Part shown: positions 44,924 to 55,871 of the stretch, one piece after another
How positions within the stretch are numbered: position 1 is the first letter of the stretch
Layout of the letters: each line of letters opens with the position of its first letter
Assembly: GCF_019602855.1 (NCBI RefSeq)
Contig: NZ_CP080767.1
Coordinates: 310,001 to 374,000, forward strand
Origin: Cupriavidus pinatubonensis
GTDB taxonomy: Bacteria > Pseudomonadota > Gammaproteobacteria > Burkholderiales > Burkholderiaceae
Direction of reading: 5' to 3'
DNA: 64,000 nucleotides
Notes under the pieces: model-generated
What the model was told of the DNA's origin: nothing
What the model saw: the letters and a program-made list of their open reading frames with translations, nothing else
Databases searched by the model: none
Position numbers and translations under genes: made by a program

Positions 44924-45826
44924 TCAGTTGTTGCCGTAGTTGAAGCGCCGGGCCAGCGCCAGCAGCGCATGTTCCAGCAGCAGGCCGATGATGCCGATTA
45001 CGAAGATCGCAATGACGATGTGCTCGACCTTCAGGTTGTTCCATTCGTCCCACAGCCAGAAGCCGATGCCGGTGCCGCCGGTCAGCATCTCCGCGGCCAC
45101 GATTACGAGCCATGCAGTGCCGATCGACAGCCGCACGCCGGTCAGCATGTAGGGCAGCACGGCGGGGAACAGCACGCGCGTGAATACCTTCCATTCCGAC
45201 AGGTCGAGCACGCGCGCCACGTTCAGGTAGTCCTGTGGCACACGGGTGACGCCGACCGCGGTGTTGATCACCATCGGCCAGATCGAGCAGATGAAGATGG
45301 CCCAGATCGCGGCCGGGTTTGCAGCCTTGAATAGCAGCAGCCCGATCGGCAGCCATGCCAGCGGCGAAACCGGCCGCAGCAGGCTGATCACGGGCGACGC
45401 CATCGCGTTCAGGAAGGCGAAGCGTCCGAGGATGAAGCCCGCCGGGATGCCGATCAGCGCCGCGAGCCCGAAGCCGGCGCCGACGCGAGCAAGCGATGCC
45501 AGCACGTTCCAGCCGACGCCCTGGTCATTGGGGCCATTGCGGTAGAACGGATCGGCGAAGAGCGGCACAGCGGCGTTCCAGGTGGCGCCCGGAGTGGGAA
45601 TGGCGGGGATCATCGTGGCGATGCCGTGCCACGCCAGCACGAACAGCGCGAAGCCCAGCAGCGGCGGTACGCCTCTCAGCACGACCCCGCGCAGTACATC
45701 GCGCCGTTCGGCACGGCGGGCCTGCGCTTCGATTTCCAGCGCACGTCGCCGCGCGCGTTCGCCGGCATCGGGGTCGGCCTTCAGGCCGGTAGCGCCTTCC
45801 GGCGCGGGTCTGGCGATGGCATTCAC
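44924..45826 (-). CDS. nrtB: Nitrate/nitrite ABC transporter permease
   Basis: A 300-residue inner-membrane permease with about six helices. The cytoplasmic EAA-like loop LDLSEWKVFTRVLFPAVLPYMLTGVRLSIG (about 195-224) contacts NrtD. The start is a GTG at 45826 with AAGGAG a few bases before it on the minus strand. The first 40 residues are charged and probably cytoplasmic. It lies between nrtA and nrtD, 33 bases from nrtD. Confidence 0.92.
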   Translation of the reverse strand: MNAIARPAPEGATGLKADPDAGERARRRALEIEAQARRAERRDVLRGVVLRGVPPLLGFALFVLAWHGIATMIPAIPTPGATWNAAVPLFADPFYRNGPNDQGVGWNVLASLARVGAGFGLAALIGIPAGFILGRFAFLNAMASPVISLLRPVSPLAWLPIGLLLFKAANPAAIWAIFICSIWPMVINTAVGVTRVPQDYLNVARVLDLSEWKVFTRVLFPAVLPYMLTGVRLSIGTAWLVIVAAEMLTGGTGIGFWLWDEWNNLKVEHIVIAIFVIGIIGLLLEHALLALARRFNYGNN

Positions 45827-45878
45827 GTCTGGCTCCTTAAATCAGGGGCAATCCGAAACAATGGCGGCAGCCTGCGCA

Positions 45879-47192
45879 TCAGGCCTTGATCTTGAAGCCG
45901 TCGGCGTAGGCCTTCGGGTCCCGGGTGGCATCCCACACCACGCCGTCGATCAGCTTCGCGGTGCGGAAGTCGCTCTTGGGCAGCGGCACTTGCGCTGCCG
46001 TGGCGGCCTGCTTGTAGATGTCGATGCGGTTGACCTGCTTCGCCACGCCCAGATAATCGGGATGCTCCTTGAGCAGGCCCCAGCGCTTGTGCTGCGTCAG
46101 GAACCACATGCCGTCCGACAGGAACGGGAAGTTGGCCGAACCGTCCTGGTAGAACTTCATCGAGTCGGGGTCATCCCACGTCTTGCCCAGGCCATTGCTG
46201 TAGCGGCCCAGCATGCGGTCCAGGATGATGTCCATGTCGGTGTTGACGTAGGACTTGGCGGCGATGGTCTCGGCCGTCTTGCGGCGGTTCGACGCCGAGG
46301 CGTCGATGAATTTCGATGCCTCCAGCACCGCCGCCACCATGGCGCGCGCGGTGTTCGGGTACTTCTGCACGAATTCGGCGGTGGTGCCGAGCGTCTTCTC
46401 GGGATGGTCCTTCCAGATCGCCTGCGTCGTTTCCACCGTGAAGCCGATCTTGTCGGCAATCGCGCGCGCGCCCCAGGGCTCGCCCACGCAGAAGCCGTCC
46501 ATATTGCCCACGCGCATATTGGCGACCATCTGCGGCGGCGGCACGGTGATCGCCTTGGCGTCCTGCATCGGATTGATGCCGTTGGCCGCCAGCCAGTAGT
46601 ACAGCCACATCGCGTGCGTGCCGGTCGGGAAGGTCTGCGCGAACGTGTATTCACGCTTTTCCTTGCTCATCAGCGCCTTCAGGCTGGCGCCGTCCTTCGC
46701 GCCTTTCTCGGCCAGCTTCGACGACAGCGTGATGGCCTGTCCGTTGTGGTTCAGGCTCATCAGCACGGCCATGTCCTTCTTCGGGCCGCCGATACCGAGC
46801 TGCACGCCATAGATCAGGCCGTACAGCACATGCGCCGCGTCGAGTTCGCCATTGACGAGCTTGTCGCGCACGCCGGCCCAGGACGCTTCCTTGCTCGGCG
46901 TGATCTTGATGCCGTACTTCTTGTCGAACCCGAGCGCGGCCGCCATGACGACCGACGCGCAGTCCGTCAGCGGGATGAAGCCGATGCGTACCTCGGGTTT
47001 CTCGGGCGCATCCGACCCCGCCGCCCACGCCCCGGCACGCACCAGCGGATCGACCAGCGTCATCACGCTGGCCCCGGCGATCGAGGCGAGTGCGCGGCGG
47101 CGGCCGCTGCTCGCCGGCGCCGCATCGGGAGCGGCGAGGGTGGTGTCGACTGCGGCGGGCAGCGGTTTGGCAATCCTGAGGCGAGAGGGCAT
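45879..47192 (-). CDS. nrtA: Nitrate-binding periplasmic protein NrtA/CmpA-like
   Basis: A 437-residue binding protein. A Tat-like twin-Arg signal (RRRALASIAGAS, about 31-42) precedes the mature part. VRIGFIPLTDCASVVMAAALGF, FPTGTHAMWLYYWLAANGINP and GFCVGEPWGARAI are hallmarks of the NrtA/CmpA/NasS group. A signal sequence makes it a transporter component rather than the cytoplasmic NasS sensor. The long frame upstream covers the leader and is not coding. The ATG at 47192 follows a leader with a terminator; see 47207-47363. Confidence 0.9.
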   Translation of the reverse strand: MPSRLRIAKPLPAAVDTTLAAPDAAPASSGRRRALASIAGASVMTLVDPLVRAGAWAAGSDAPEKPEVRIGFIPLTDCASVVMAAALGFDKKYGIKITPSKEASWAGVRDKLVNGELDAAHVLYGLIYGVQLGIGGPKKDMAVLMSLNHNGQAITLSSKLAEKGAKDGASLKALMSKEKREYTFAQTFPTGTHAMWLYYWLAANGINPMQDAKAITVPPPQMVANMRVGNMDGFCVGEPWGARAIADKIGFTVETTQAIWKDHPEKTLGTTAEFVQKYPNTARAMVAAVLEASKFIDASASNRRKTAETIAAKSYVNTDMDIILDRMLGRYSNGLGKTWDDPDSMKFYQDGSANFPFLSDGMWFLTQHKRWGLLKEHPDYLGVAKQVNRIDIYKQAATAAQVPLPKSDFRTAKLIDGVVWDATRDPKAYADGFKIKA

Positions 47193-47206
47193 TGCTGGGC
47201 TCCAAG

Positions 47207-47266
47207 AAAAAAGGCGTCCCGATCCGCAGCCCGTTTCGCCAGAAGACGGGGGCGGTTCAGGACGCC
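47207..47266 (-). terminator. Intrinsic terminator in the nrtA leader
   Basis: On the minus strand GGCGTCC (47266-47260) pairs with GGGACGCC (47220-47213), with inner pairing of CCGC with GCGG and CCGT with ACGG, and TTTTTT follows. It lies 15 bases before the nrtA start, so without antitermination transcription should stop before the transporter genes. An alternative ACGCC / GGCGT pairing (47280-47276 with 47266-47262) would break it. Confidence 0.85.
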
Positions 47267-47285
47267 GTTGTCCGTGGCGTGGCGC

Positions 47286-47336
47286 GGCCCGCGTTGGCCA
47301 TGCCCGCCTGAATTGTGATCGGCCCTCGTTGGCCGA
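47286..47336 (-). promoter_or_regulatory. Two-hairpin ANTAR-target RNA (NasT antitermination site)
   Basis: Two adjacent hairpins on the minus strand: P1 TCGGCC-AACGAG-GGCCGA (47336-47319) and P2 GGCC-AACGCG-GGCC (47299-47286). Both have hexanucleotide loops with A at position 1 and G at position 4, the signature of RNA bound by ANTAR-domain proteins, and a 19-base linker. They begin at the predicted sigma-54 transcription start and precede the terminator. The nasT gene encoding an ANTAR regulator lies next upstream. Confidence 0.85.
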
Positions 47337-47348
47337 CGCATCGATAAC

Positions 47349-47363
47349 GCAATGGCTGTGCCA
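47349..47363 (-). promoter_or_regulatory. Consensus sigma-54 promoter of the nrtABD operon
   Basis: On the minus strand TGGCAC-AGCCA-TTGC (47363-47349) matches the sigma-54 -24/-12 consensus. Transcription should start near 47338, 1-2 bases before the first ANTAR hairpin. About 125 bases upstream, TGCAC...TGG.GCT (47472-47456, minus strand) resembles an NtrC site. So nitrogen limitation would start transcription and nitrate, through NasT, would let it pass the terminator. Apart from these elements the 321-base gap 47193-47513 holds no gene. Confidence 0.85.
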
Positions 47364-47513
47364 GCACTCAACGCAGGAAAAAGAGGACTTCGCGGACGAG
47401 CGATATCTGCCGGCCGCGCAGGCCGGGCCGGGGGAAAGCGCCCCGATCAGGGAGCAGCGCCAGAATTGTGCATTGCACCAGCCCCGTGCCACGCAGGCAC
47501 CGGTTGCGGATGC

Positions 47514-48158
47514 TCAGCCCATCACGTCGATCACGCGCTGGGCGGCATCCACGAGCTTGATGCCGCGTTCCATGGCCATGCTGCGCAGGCGCTTGTAGGC
47601 CTCGTCCTCGGTGATGCCTCGCGCCTGCATCAGCAGGCCCTTGGCGCGCTCCATCACCTTTCGCTCAGCCAGCTTCAGACGGGTCGCGTCGAGTTCGGCG
47701 CGAAGCTGCTGGTCAATTTCGAAGCGCGCATAGGCGACATCGAGCACGGTCTTCACGCGCTCGGCGCGTAGGCCGTCGACGATATAGGCCGTGATGCCGG
47801 CCGACAGCGCGGCCTTGATGCGCCGGGCGTCGTCATTGTCGGTGAACAGCACGATCGGGCGCGGCGCGTGCTGCGTGGACACGCAAACATGCTCGACGGT
47901 ATCGCGCGCGGCGGACTCGGACGCGATGATGATCAGATCCGGCTGCCTGGCCGTGATGACATCGGGTAGGCGCAGGTCGGCGTCGACGGTCTCGATGTCC
48001 GTAAAGCCGGTGCTGACCAGGCCCGCGCGGATGGTTTCCACATTGAGCGGATCAGCATCGTGTGGGTCGCGCACCAGCAGGATGCGCAGCGTGCGGTTGG
48101 CTGGCGCGGCGCCCTGTGGAGGCAGGCTGGAAGAAGGGGGCGGGTGGCGGCGAGTCAT
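47514..48158 (-). CDS. nasT: ANTAR-domain response regulator NasT-like
   Basis: A 214-residue protein: an N-terminal receiver-like domain (about 30-145) followed by a C-terminal ANTAR RNA-binding domain (about 150-205) with [36 protein letters not shown]. In NasT systems, nitrate releases it from NasS so that it binds a two-hairpin leader and stops termination. Its likely target lies next to it, upstream of nrtA. In-frame sequence before the ATG at 48158 is not family-like. A NasS sensor is not seen in this window. Confidence 0.9.
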   Translation of the reverse strand: MTRRHPPPSSSLPPQGAAPANRTLRILLVRDPHDADPLNVETIRAGLVSTGFTDIETVDADLRLPDVITARQPDLIIIASESAARDTVEHVCVSTQHAPRPIVLFTDNDDARRIKAALSAGITAYIVDGLRAERVKTVLDVAYARFEIDQQLRAELDATRLKLAERKVMERAKGLLMQARGITEDEAYKRLRSMAMERGIKLVDAAQRVIDVMG

Positions 48159-48375
48159 GACTTGTCGTGGGTTGCCCCGCGTTATGCAAGATCCGCGCCG
48201 GGCGGTCAATCCGTCACGCCGGCTTGCGCATCGGGGCTTACCCATAATCACTGTATGCCGTCGTACGCAGGCTGGCGGGCAGGTGTATGCTGTTGCCCTG
48301 CTGCGCCCGGGCGGTGTCTGCTGGCGACACTGGTCGCCTGTGCGCAGGAATATCAGAACAAGCCTGGAGAGATGC

Positions 48376-49077
48376 ATGACCGAATTCGTTTTTGCCCCGC
48401 CGGCACCCGTTGGCGTGCCCGTGCGCGGCAGCAACGCTAGCTTCCCGGTGCGCCGCGTGTATTGCGTCGGCCGCAACTATGCCGCCCATGCCCGCGAAAT
48501 GGGCTCGGACCCCGATCGCGAGCCGCCGTTCTTCTTCTGCAAGCCGTCGGACGCGGTCAGCTACGTGGCGGACGGCACCGAGGGCACCTTCCCATATCCG
48601 CCGGGCACCAGCAACGTCCACTATGAGGTGGAACTGGTCGTGGCGATCGGCAAGGGCGGCAAGGACATTTCGGTCGAGCAGGCAGCCAGCCACGTGTTCG
48701 GCTACGCCGTGGGCCTCGATATGACGCGCCGCGACCTGCAGAACGAATCGAAGAAGACCGGCCGCCCCTGGGAGACCGGCAAGGCGTTCGACCGCTCGGC
48801 GCCGATCGGCCCGATCGTGCCGGTGTCGGCCATCGGCCATCCGGAAAAGGGCGAGGTCACGCTGTCCGTCAACGGCGCCGAGAAGCAGCGCGGCGACCTG
48901 TCCGACCTGATCTGGTCGGTGCCGGAGATGGTGTCGTACCTGTCGAAGCTGTTCGAACTGCAGCCGGGCGACCTGATCTTCAGCGGCACGCCCGAAGGCG
49001 TGGGCCCGGTAGTCAAGGGCGACGTCATGCAGTGCCATGTCGGCGGCGTGGGCGACCTGACCATCAAAGTGGTCTGA
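48376..49077 (+). CDS. Fumarylacetoacetate hydrolase-family protein (fumarylpyruvate hydrolase-like)
   Basis: A 233-residue FAH-fold hydrolase. [43 protein letters not shown] with the metal-binding Glu residues, and [11 protein letters not shown] are typical of small FAH-family enzymes (FAHD1, NagK). The next gene is a zeta-class GST isomerase, and such pairs occur in gentisate or homogentisate breakdown, where the isomerase makes fumaryl products that the hydrolase cleaves. Substrate is inferred from the pair. The start is the ATG at 48376. Confidence 0.88.
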   Translation: MTEFVFAPPAPVGVPVRGSNASFPVRRVYCVGRNYAAHAREMGSDPDREPPFFFCKPSDAVSYVADGTEGTFPYPPGTSNVHYEVELVVAIGKGGKDISVEQAASHVFGYAVGLDMTRRDLQNESKKTGRPWETGKAFDRSAPIGPIVPVSAIGHPEKGEVTLSVNGAEKQRGDLSDLIWSVPEMVSYLSKLFELQPGDLIFSGTPEGVGPVVKGDVMQCHVGGVGDLTIKVV

Positions 49078-49081
49078 ACCG

Positions 49082-49729
49082 ATGAAGCTCTACAGCTATT
49101 TCCGCAGCTCGGCGTCCTATCGCGTGCGTATCGCGCTGGAGCTGAAGGGCCTGCCGTACGAGTACGTGCCCGTGCACCTGCTCAAGGACGGTGGCCAGCA
49201 GTTGCTGCCCGAGTTCCGCGCGGTGAATCCTGACGGACTCGTGCCGGCGCTGGTGCTCGACGATGGCAACGTGCTGCAGCAGTCCGTGGCCATGATCGAG
49301 TATCTGGATGAGATCCATCCAGAACCGAAGCTGCTGCCCGGCAATGCACTCGACCGCGCCTACGTGCGCGGCCTTGCGCTGGAGGTCGCGTGCGAGATCC
49401 ATCCGCTGAACAACCTGCGCGTGCTGAAGTACGTCAAGCGCACGCTGGGCGTCGCCGACGAGGCGAAGGACGCGTGGTATCGCCACTGGATCGAACTGGG
49501 CTTCGCCTCGTTCGAAGCCAATCTGGAACGCCAGGGCAAGGCCGGCCGCTTCTGCTTCGGCGATACGCCGACGCTGGCCGATATCTGCCTGGTGCCGCAG
49601 GTGTTCAACGCGCAGCGCTTCAATATCGACGTGAGCCGCTACCCGACCATCGCGCGGATCCAGGAAGCGTGCATGGAACTGCCGGCGTTCCAGAAGGCCC
49701 AGCCGAAGGAACAGCCTGACGCGGAGTGA
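49082..49729 (+). CDS. maiA: Maleylacetoacetate (maleylpyruvate) isomerase
   Basis: A 215-residue zeta-class glutathione transferase. SSASYRVRIALELKGL (10-25) is the glutathione-binding signature with Ser and Cys-like residues, and the GDTPTLADICLVPQVFNAQRF segment closes the C-terminal domain. With glutathione as cofactor it turns maleylacetoacetate or maleylpyruvate into the fumaryl isomer. It lies 4 bases after the FAH-family gene. Confidence 0.9.
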   Translation: MKLYSYFRSSASYRVRIALELKGLPYEYVPVHLLKDGGQQLLPEFRAVNPDGLVPALVLDDGNVLQQSVAMIEYLDEIHPEPKLLPGNALDRAYVRGLALEVACEIHPLNNLRVLKYVKRTLGVADEAKDAWYRHWIELGFASFEANLERQGKAGRFCFGDTPTLADICLVPQVFNAQRFNIDVSRYPTIARIQEACMELPAFQKAQPKEQPDAE

Positions 49730-49749
49730 TGCGCGCGGAAAGTGCCCAT

Positions 49750-49788
49750 GAAAAACGCCCCGGGTTTGCCGGGGCGTTTTTTTCTTTC
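49750..49788. terminator. Bidirectional terminator between maiA and ftsY
   Basis: AAAACGCCCCGG / CCGGGGCGTTTT stem with a 5-base loop and T runs. It lies between the convergent maiA and ftsY genes. Confidence 0.9.
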
Positions 49789-49799
49789 GGGCGATGTCA

Positions 49800-50948
<1,149 letters not shown>

Positions 50949-51048
50949 TGGGGAAAGGGGTCAATACCCCGTCAGGATCGGCCGCCGTCCGGCGGCGCGT
51001 TAATCATCCGGGCCGTACGCAGTATCCGGCCGCACCATCAGCCTGTCG

Positions 51049-51078
51049 TTGTGGTGCGTAGCCGCTATTGCGTATAGT
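51049..51078 (+). promoter_or_regulatory. Predicted sigma-70 promoter of the M16 peptidase operon
   Basis: TTGTGG (51049-51054), an 18-base spacer, and TATAGT (51073-51078). Just after the predicted start, GATTCAT-N6-ATGAATC (51092-51111) is a perfect inverted repeat that could be an operator. Confidence 0.55.
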
Positions 51079-51141
51079 TCGTAACACAGCGGATTCATGG
51101 GCACATGAATCGATCGGCAAAATTCTAACAGACGGGGTTGC

Positions 51142-52674
51142 ATGAACCATTGCACTGTCGTGACCGGAACGGGCGGTACCCGCCCTGAACCCATTCCCGC
51201 CCCTGCCGAATGCCGGGCGCGCCTGGAACGCCTGGCACGGCGGGCGCTGCCGGTCCTGCTGCCGGTCCTGCTGCTGGCGGCGCTGCCCTGGACTGCCGGC
51301 GCGCAAACGCCGCGCACTGTCGCTTCCCCCATGCCATCCGGGCAGACTGCTCCGGTAGACGCCACGGCACAGGGCACCACCGAGTACAAGCTGTCCAATG
51401 GACTACGCCTGATCGTCAAGGAAGACCACCGAGCGCCCACGGTGGCGCACCAGATCTGGTACCGCGTCGGCGGTATCGACGAAGTCAGTGGCACCACGGG
51501 CGTCGCCCATATGCTCGAACACATGATGTTCAAGGGCACGCCCAAGGTAGGCGTGGGCGAATTCTCCAAGCAGGTCGCCGCGCTGGGCGGCCGCGAAAAC
51601 GCCATGACTAACCGCGACTTCACGCTGTATTACCAGCAGATCGGCAAGCAATACCTGCCGAAGATGATGGAGCTCGAAGCCGACCGTATGGCCAACCTGA
51701 TCTTCAACAAGGGCGAGTTCGACCGCGAGATGAAGGTAGTGATGGAAGAGCGGCGCCTGCGCACCGATGACTCTGCGCGTGGCACGGTCTACGAGCAGTT
51801 GCTGGCCAACGTCTATGTCGCTGCACCTTACCGGCATCCGGTAATCGGGTGGATGGACGACCTCGTCAACATGCGCCTGGAAGACGTCCAGTCCTGGTAC
51901 CGGAGCTGGTACGTCCCGAACAACGCCACGGTAATCGTGACCGGCGACGTCAATCCGGCCGAGGTCCGCGCTTTGGCCGAGCGCTACTACGGCAAGCTCA
52001 AGCCGCGCCCGCTGCCGCTGCGCAAGGAGCAGATCGACCCGCCGCAACTGGGCATCAAGCGCGTCTGGGTCAAGGCGCCAGCCGAGAACCCGTACATGGT
52101 GATGGCCTACAAGGTGCCGCGCCTGCGCGACGTGGAGAAGGATGTCGATCCCTATGCGCTCGAAGTCCTGGCTGCGGTGCTCAACGGTTACGACAACGCG
52201 CGCCTGACGCGTGAACTGGTGCGCGAACAGCGCCTGGCCGACGACGTCAATGTCGGCTACGACAGCATCAACCGCGGCAATTCGCTGTTTGTGCTCGATG
52301 GCACGCCGGCCGACGGCCATACCACCGAGCAGATCGAGGCCGCGCTGCGCGAGGAAATCCAGCGCATTGCCAGGAACGGTGTTTCGCCGGAAGAGCTCAA
52401 GCGCGTCAAGGCGCAGGTCGTGGCCAGCCAGATCTACAAGCGCGATTCCGTGTTCGGCCAAGGCATGGAGATCGGCGTGGCAGAGATCTCCGATATCTCG
52501 TGGCGCAAGATCGACCGCATCCTCGACAAGATCAAGGAAGTCACGCCGGCGCAGGTCCAGGCTGTGGCCGCGAAGTACTTCACCGACGACAACCTGACCG
52601 TGGCCACGCTGTTGCCGCAGCCGATCGATCCCAACAAGCCCAAGGCCAAGGCCCCCGAAGGCCTGCGCCACTGA
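51142..52674 (+). CDS. M16-family zinc metallopeptidase, catalytic
   Basis: A 510-residue M16 (pitrilysin-type) peptidase. A signal sequence (about 30-53, with a tandem LPVLLPVLLLAAL core) directs export. The inverted zinc motif HxxEH is complete at His123-His127 (HMLEHM), with the downstream Glu in FDREMKVVMEERR. It degrades peptides or processes proteins in the periplasm. It pairs with the next, non-catalytic M16 gene 10 bases later. Confidence 0.92.
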   Translation: MNHCTVVTGTGGTRPEPIPAPAECRARLERLARRALPVLLPVLLLAALPWTAGAQTPRTVASPMPSGQTAPVDATAQGTTEYKLSNGLRLIVKEDHRAPTVAHQIWYRVGGIDEVSGTTGVAHMLEHMMFKGTPKVGVGEFSKQVAALGGRENAMTNRDFTLYYQQIGKQYLPKMMELEADRMANLIFNKGEFDREMKVVMEERRLRTDDSARGTVYEQLLANVYVAAPYRHPVIGWMDDLVNMRLEDVQSWYRSWYVPNNATVIVTGDVNPAEVRALAERYYGKLKPRPLPLRKEQIDPPQLGIKRVWVKAPAENPYMVMAYKVPRLRDVEKDVDPYALEVLAAVLNGYDNARLTRELVREQRLADDVNVGYDSINRGNSLFVLDGTPADGHTTEQIEAALREEIQRIARNGVSPEELKRVKAQVVASQIYKRDSVFGQGMEIGVAEISDISWRKIDRILDKIKEVTPAQVQAVAAKYFTDDNLTVATLLPQPIDPNKPKAKAPEGLRH

Positions 52675-52684
52675 GGAGCCACGC

Positions 52685-54046
52685 ATGTCCCTGTCCGACA
52701 TTACGATTCCTTCACCGCGCGCGCTGCGCCGGCTGGCGGGCGCGGCCCTGGGAGCGCTGGCGCTGCTGGCCACGCAGTGCGCGCTGGCTGCGATCCCGAT
52801 CGAACACTGGACCGCGTCGACCGGCGCGCAGGTGTTCTACGTGCACAGCCCGTCGATTCCGATGCTCGATATCAACGTCGATTTCGACGCCGGCAGCCGC
52901 TATGACCCGGCCGGCAAGGCCGGGCTCGCCACGCTCGCGGCGGCACTGCTCGACAAGGGTGCTGCCGCGCGCAACGGGCAGCCGGCCCGCGATGAGGCGC
53001 AGATCGCCGACGCCTTTGCCGATACCGGCGCCGTCTTCGGCGGTGCGGCCGGTGGCGACCGTGGCGGCATCGGCATGCGCACGCTGACCGCGCAGCCGGA
53101 GCTCGACCAGTCCGTGGCGCTGGCCATGCAGCTGATTCAGGCACCGACCTATCCCGATGCGGTTGTCGGGCGCGAGAAGCAGCGCCTGATCAGCGCGATT
53201 CGCGAGGCCGATGCCAAGCCCGGCGTGATCGCCGACAAGGCGCTGGCCAAGGCGATGTACCCGGGCCATCCGTACGGCGTGTCGGCTACGCAGGCGTCGG
53301 TGGAATCGATCTCGCGCGATGACATCGTCAAGTTCTGGCGGGACAACTACGGTGCGTCGCGCGCTGTGGTCACATTGATCGGCGCGATCGACCGCAAGCA
53401 GGCGGAGGCGATCGCCGAGAAGCTGACCGGCGGCCTGCCGCCGGGCAGCGCGGCCCCGGCCATGCCGCAGGTGCAGATGACTATCCCGGCCAGCGAGCAG
53501 CGCGTGCCGCATCCGGCCCAGCAGGCGGCGGTGGTGACCGGCCAGCCGTCGATGGCGCGCGGCGATCCCGACTATTTCGCACTGCTGGTCGGCAACTACG
53601 TGCTGGGCGGCGGGGGCTTCAGCTCGCGCCTGACCGATGAAGTGCGCGAGAAGCGCGGACTCACCTACGGTGTGGACAGCTATTTCGCGCCCTCCAAGCA
53701 GGCGGGTCCGTTCGGCATCAGCCTGCAGACCAAGAAGGAGCAGACCAACGAAGCGCTGGCGCTGGTGCGGCAGGTGCTGACCCGCTTCGTCACCGAAGGC
53801 CCGACCGATGCCGAACTCAAGGCGGCCAAGGACAATCTCGTCAACGGCTTCCCGCTGCGTATTGACAGCAACCGCAAGCTGCTGACGAACGTGGCCAATA
53901 TCGGCTGGTACGGGCTGCCGCTGGACTATCTGGATACGTGGACGGCCCAGGTCGGCAAGGTCACGCGCCAGCAGGTGCAGGCGGCGTTCCAGCGCCACGT
54001 TCACCCGAACGCGATGGCCACGGTGATCGTCGGCGGCCCGGAGTAA
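52685..54046 (+). CDS. M16-family peptidase-like protein, non-catalytic
   Basis: A 453-residue M16 fold with signal sequence (about 15-36). Where active members have HxxEH, this one reads LATLAAALLDKG with no His or Glu, so it cannot bind zinc there. The later conserved part RLTDEVREKRGLTYGVDS is intact, which forms substrate contacts. With the previous gene it is likely the regulatory half of a heterodimer, like mitochondrial processing peptidase. Confidence 0.9.
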   Translation: MSLSDITIPSPRALRRLAGAALGALALLATQCALAAIPIEHWTASTGAQVFYVHSPSIPMLDINVDFDAGSRYDPAGKAGLATLAAALLDKGAAARNGQPARDEAQIADAFADTGAVFGGAAGGDRGGIGMRTLTAQPELDQSVALAMQLIQAPTYPDAVVGREKQRLISAIREADAKPGVIADKALAKAMYPGHPYGVSATQASVESISRDDIVKFWRDNYGASRAVVTLIGAIDRKQAEAIAEKLTGGLPPGSAAPAMPQVQMTIPASEQRVPHPAQQAAVVTGQPSMARGDPDYFALLVGNYVLGGGGFSSRLTDEVREKRGLTYGVDSYFAPSKQAGPFGISLQTKKEQTNEALALVRQVLTRFVTEGPTDAELKAAKDNLVNGFPLRIDSNRKLLTNVANIGWYGLPLDYLDTWTAQVGKVTRQQVQAAFQRHVHPNAMATVIVGGPE

Positions 54047-54126
54047 GCATGCGCCTTGTGGGGCTTGCCGCACGCAGCGCAATGGCCGGTGATGGCTGAA
54101 GCGCCGACAGGCTCTACAATCACGGC

Positions 54127-54771
54127 ATGAATTCGCGTACCCGATCTCCATCGCCCGCCGCGAGCGGGCGATCGTCTTCTCCGGCGCCGCGCCAGGCGCC
54201 GTCCCAGGTCCGTATCATCGGTGGCCGCTGGAAGCGCACGTTGCTGCCCGTCCCCGACGCGCAAGGCTTGCGGCCGACGCCCGACCGCGTGCGGGAAACC
54301 CTGTTTAACTGGCTGGGCCAGGACTTGGCCGGGTTGTATTGCCTGGACCTGTTTGCGGGCTCGGGCGCACTCGGTTTCGAAGCGGCCTCCCGCGGTGCCG
54401 AAGCCGTCACGCTGGTGGAATTCAACCCGCGTGTCGCCAAGCAGTTGCGCGACAACCAATACCGGCTCGATGCCGCGCACATTCGCGTCGTGCAGGGTGA
54501 TGCCTTCGCGATTGCCGCGCAGATGCCGGATGCCAGCTTCGACGTGATTTTTTTGGATCCGCCGTTCGCCGAAGACTGGCTGCGGCCCGCCCTTGAGCAC
54601 GCCGCGCGGCTGCTGCGCCCTGGCGGCGCGGTGTACGTGGAGACGGATCGTTCCCTGACTGGTGCCGATGCACCGGTGCCTGCGTCGCTGGAGATCGTCC
54701 GCCAGGCGCGGGCCGGTGCGGTGCACTTCCATCTCCTGCAGCACCGCGGCGCCGAGGCGGGCGCTGCGTAA
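54127..54771 (+). CDS. rsmD: 16S rRNA (guanine-966-N2)-methyltransferase RsmD
   Basis: A 214-residue RsmD. RIIGGRWKRTLLPVPD and GLRPTPDRVRETLFNWL are family hallmarks, CLDLFAGSGALGFEAASRGA is the SAM loop, and VIFLDPPFAEDW (about 140-151) is the catalytic (D/N)PPF. It methylates G966 of 16S rRNA. coaD follows 175 bases later, a frequent rsmD-coaD-fdx order. Confidence 0.93.
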   Translation: MNSRTRSPSPAASGRSSSPAPRQAPSQVRIIGGRWKRTLLPVPDAQGLRPTPDRVRETLFNWLGQDLAGLYCLDLFAGSGALGFEAASRGAEAVTLVEFNPRVAKQLRDNQYRLDAAHIRVVQGDAFAIAAQMPDASFDVIFLDPPFAEDWLRPALEHAARLLRPGGAVYVETDRSLTGADAPVPASLEIVRQARAGAVHFHLLQHRGAEAGAA

Positions 54772-54835
54772 CGCCGGTAGCCGCACACGGTACGGTGCAG
54801 AGCACAGATCGACGCCTTCCAATTCACAGATTTAG

Positions 54836-55762
<927 letters not shown>

Positions 55763-55784
55763 GCACCGGCGCAATCGGCAGGGT

Positions 55785-55832
55785 ACAAAAACAAAGCCCC
55801 CGTCACCGAGAGGTAACGGGGGCTTTGTTTTT
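55785..55832. terminator. Bidirectional terminator between ferredoxin and pth
   Basis: AAAACAAAGCCCCCGT / ACGGGGGCTTTGTTTT with a 12-base loop region. It serves convergent ferredoxin and pth. Confidence 0.9.
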
Positions 55833-55871
55833 GGCGGCGATGCAACGGCCGTGCGACGATGTGCGCCGGGG

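Noticed and set aside
47355..47375. Half CIRCE (GAGTGCT) near the nrtA promoter
   Set aside because: Only one half-site is present and no inverted partner is at the right distance.
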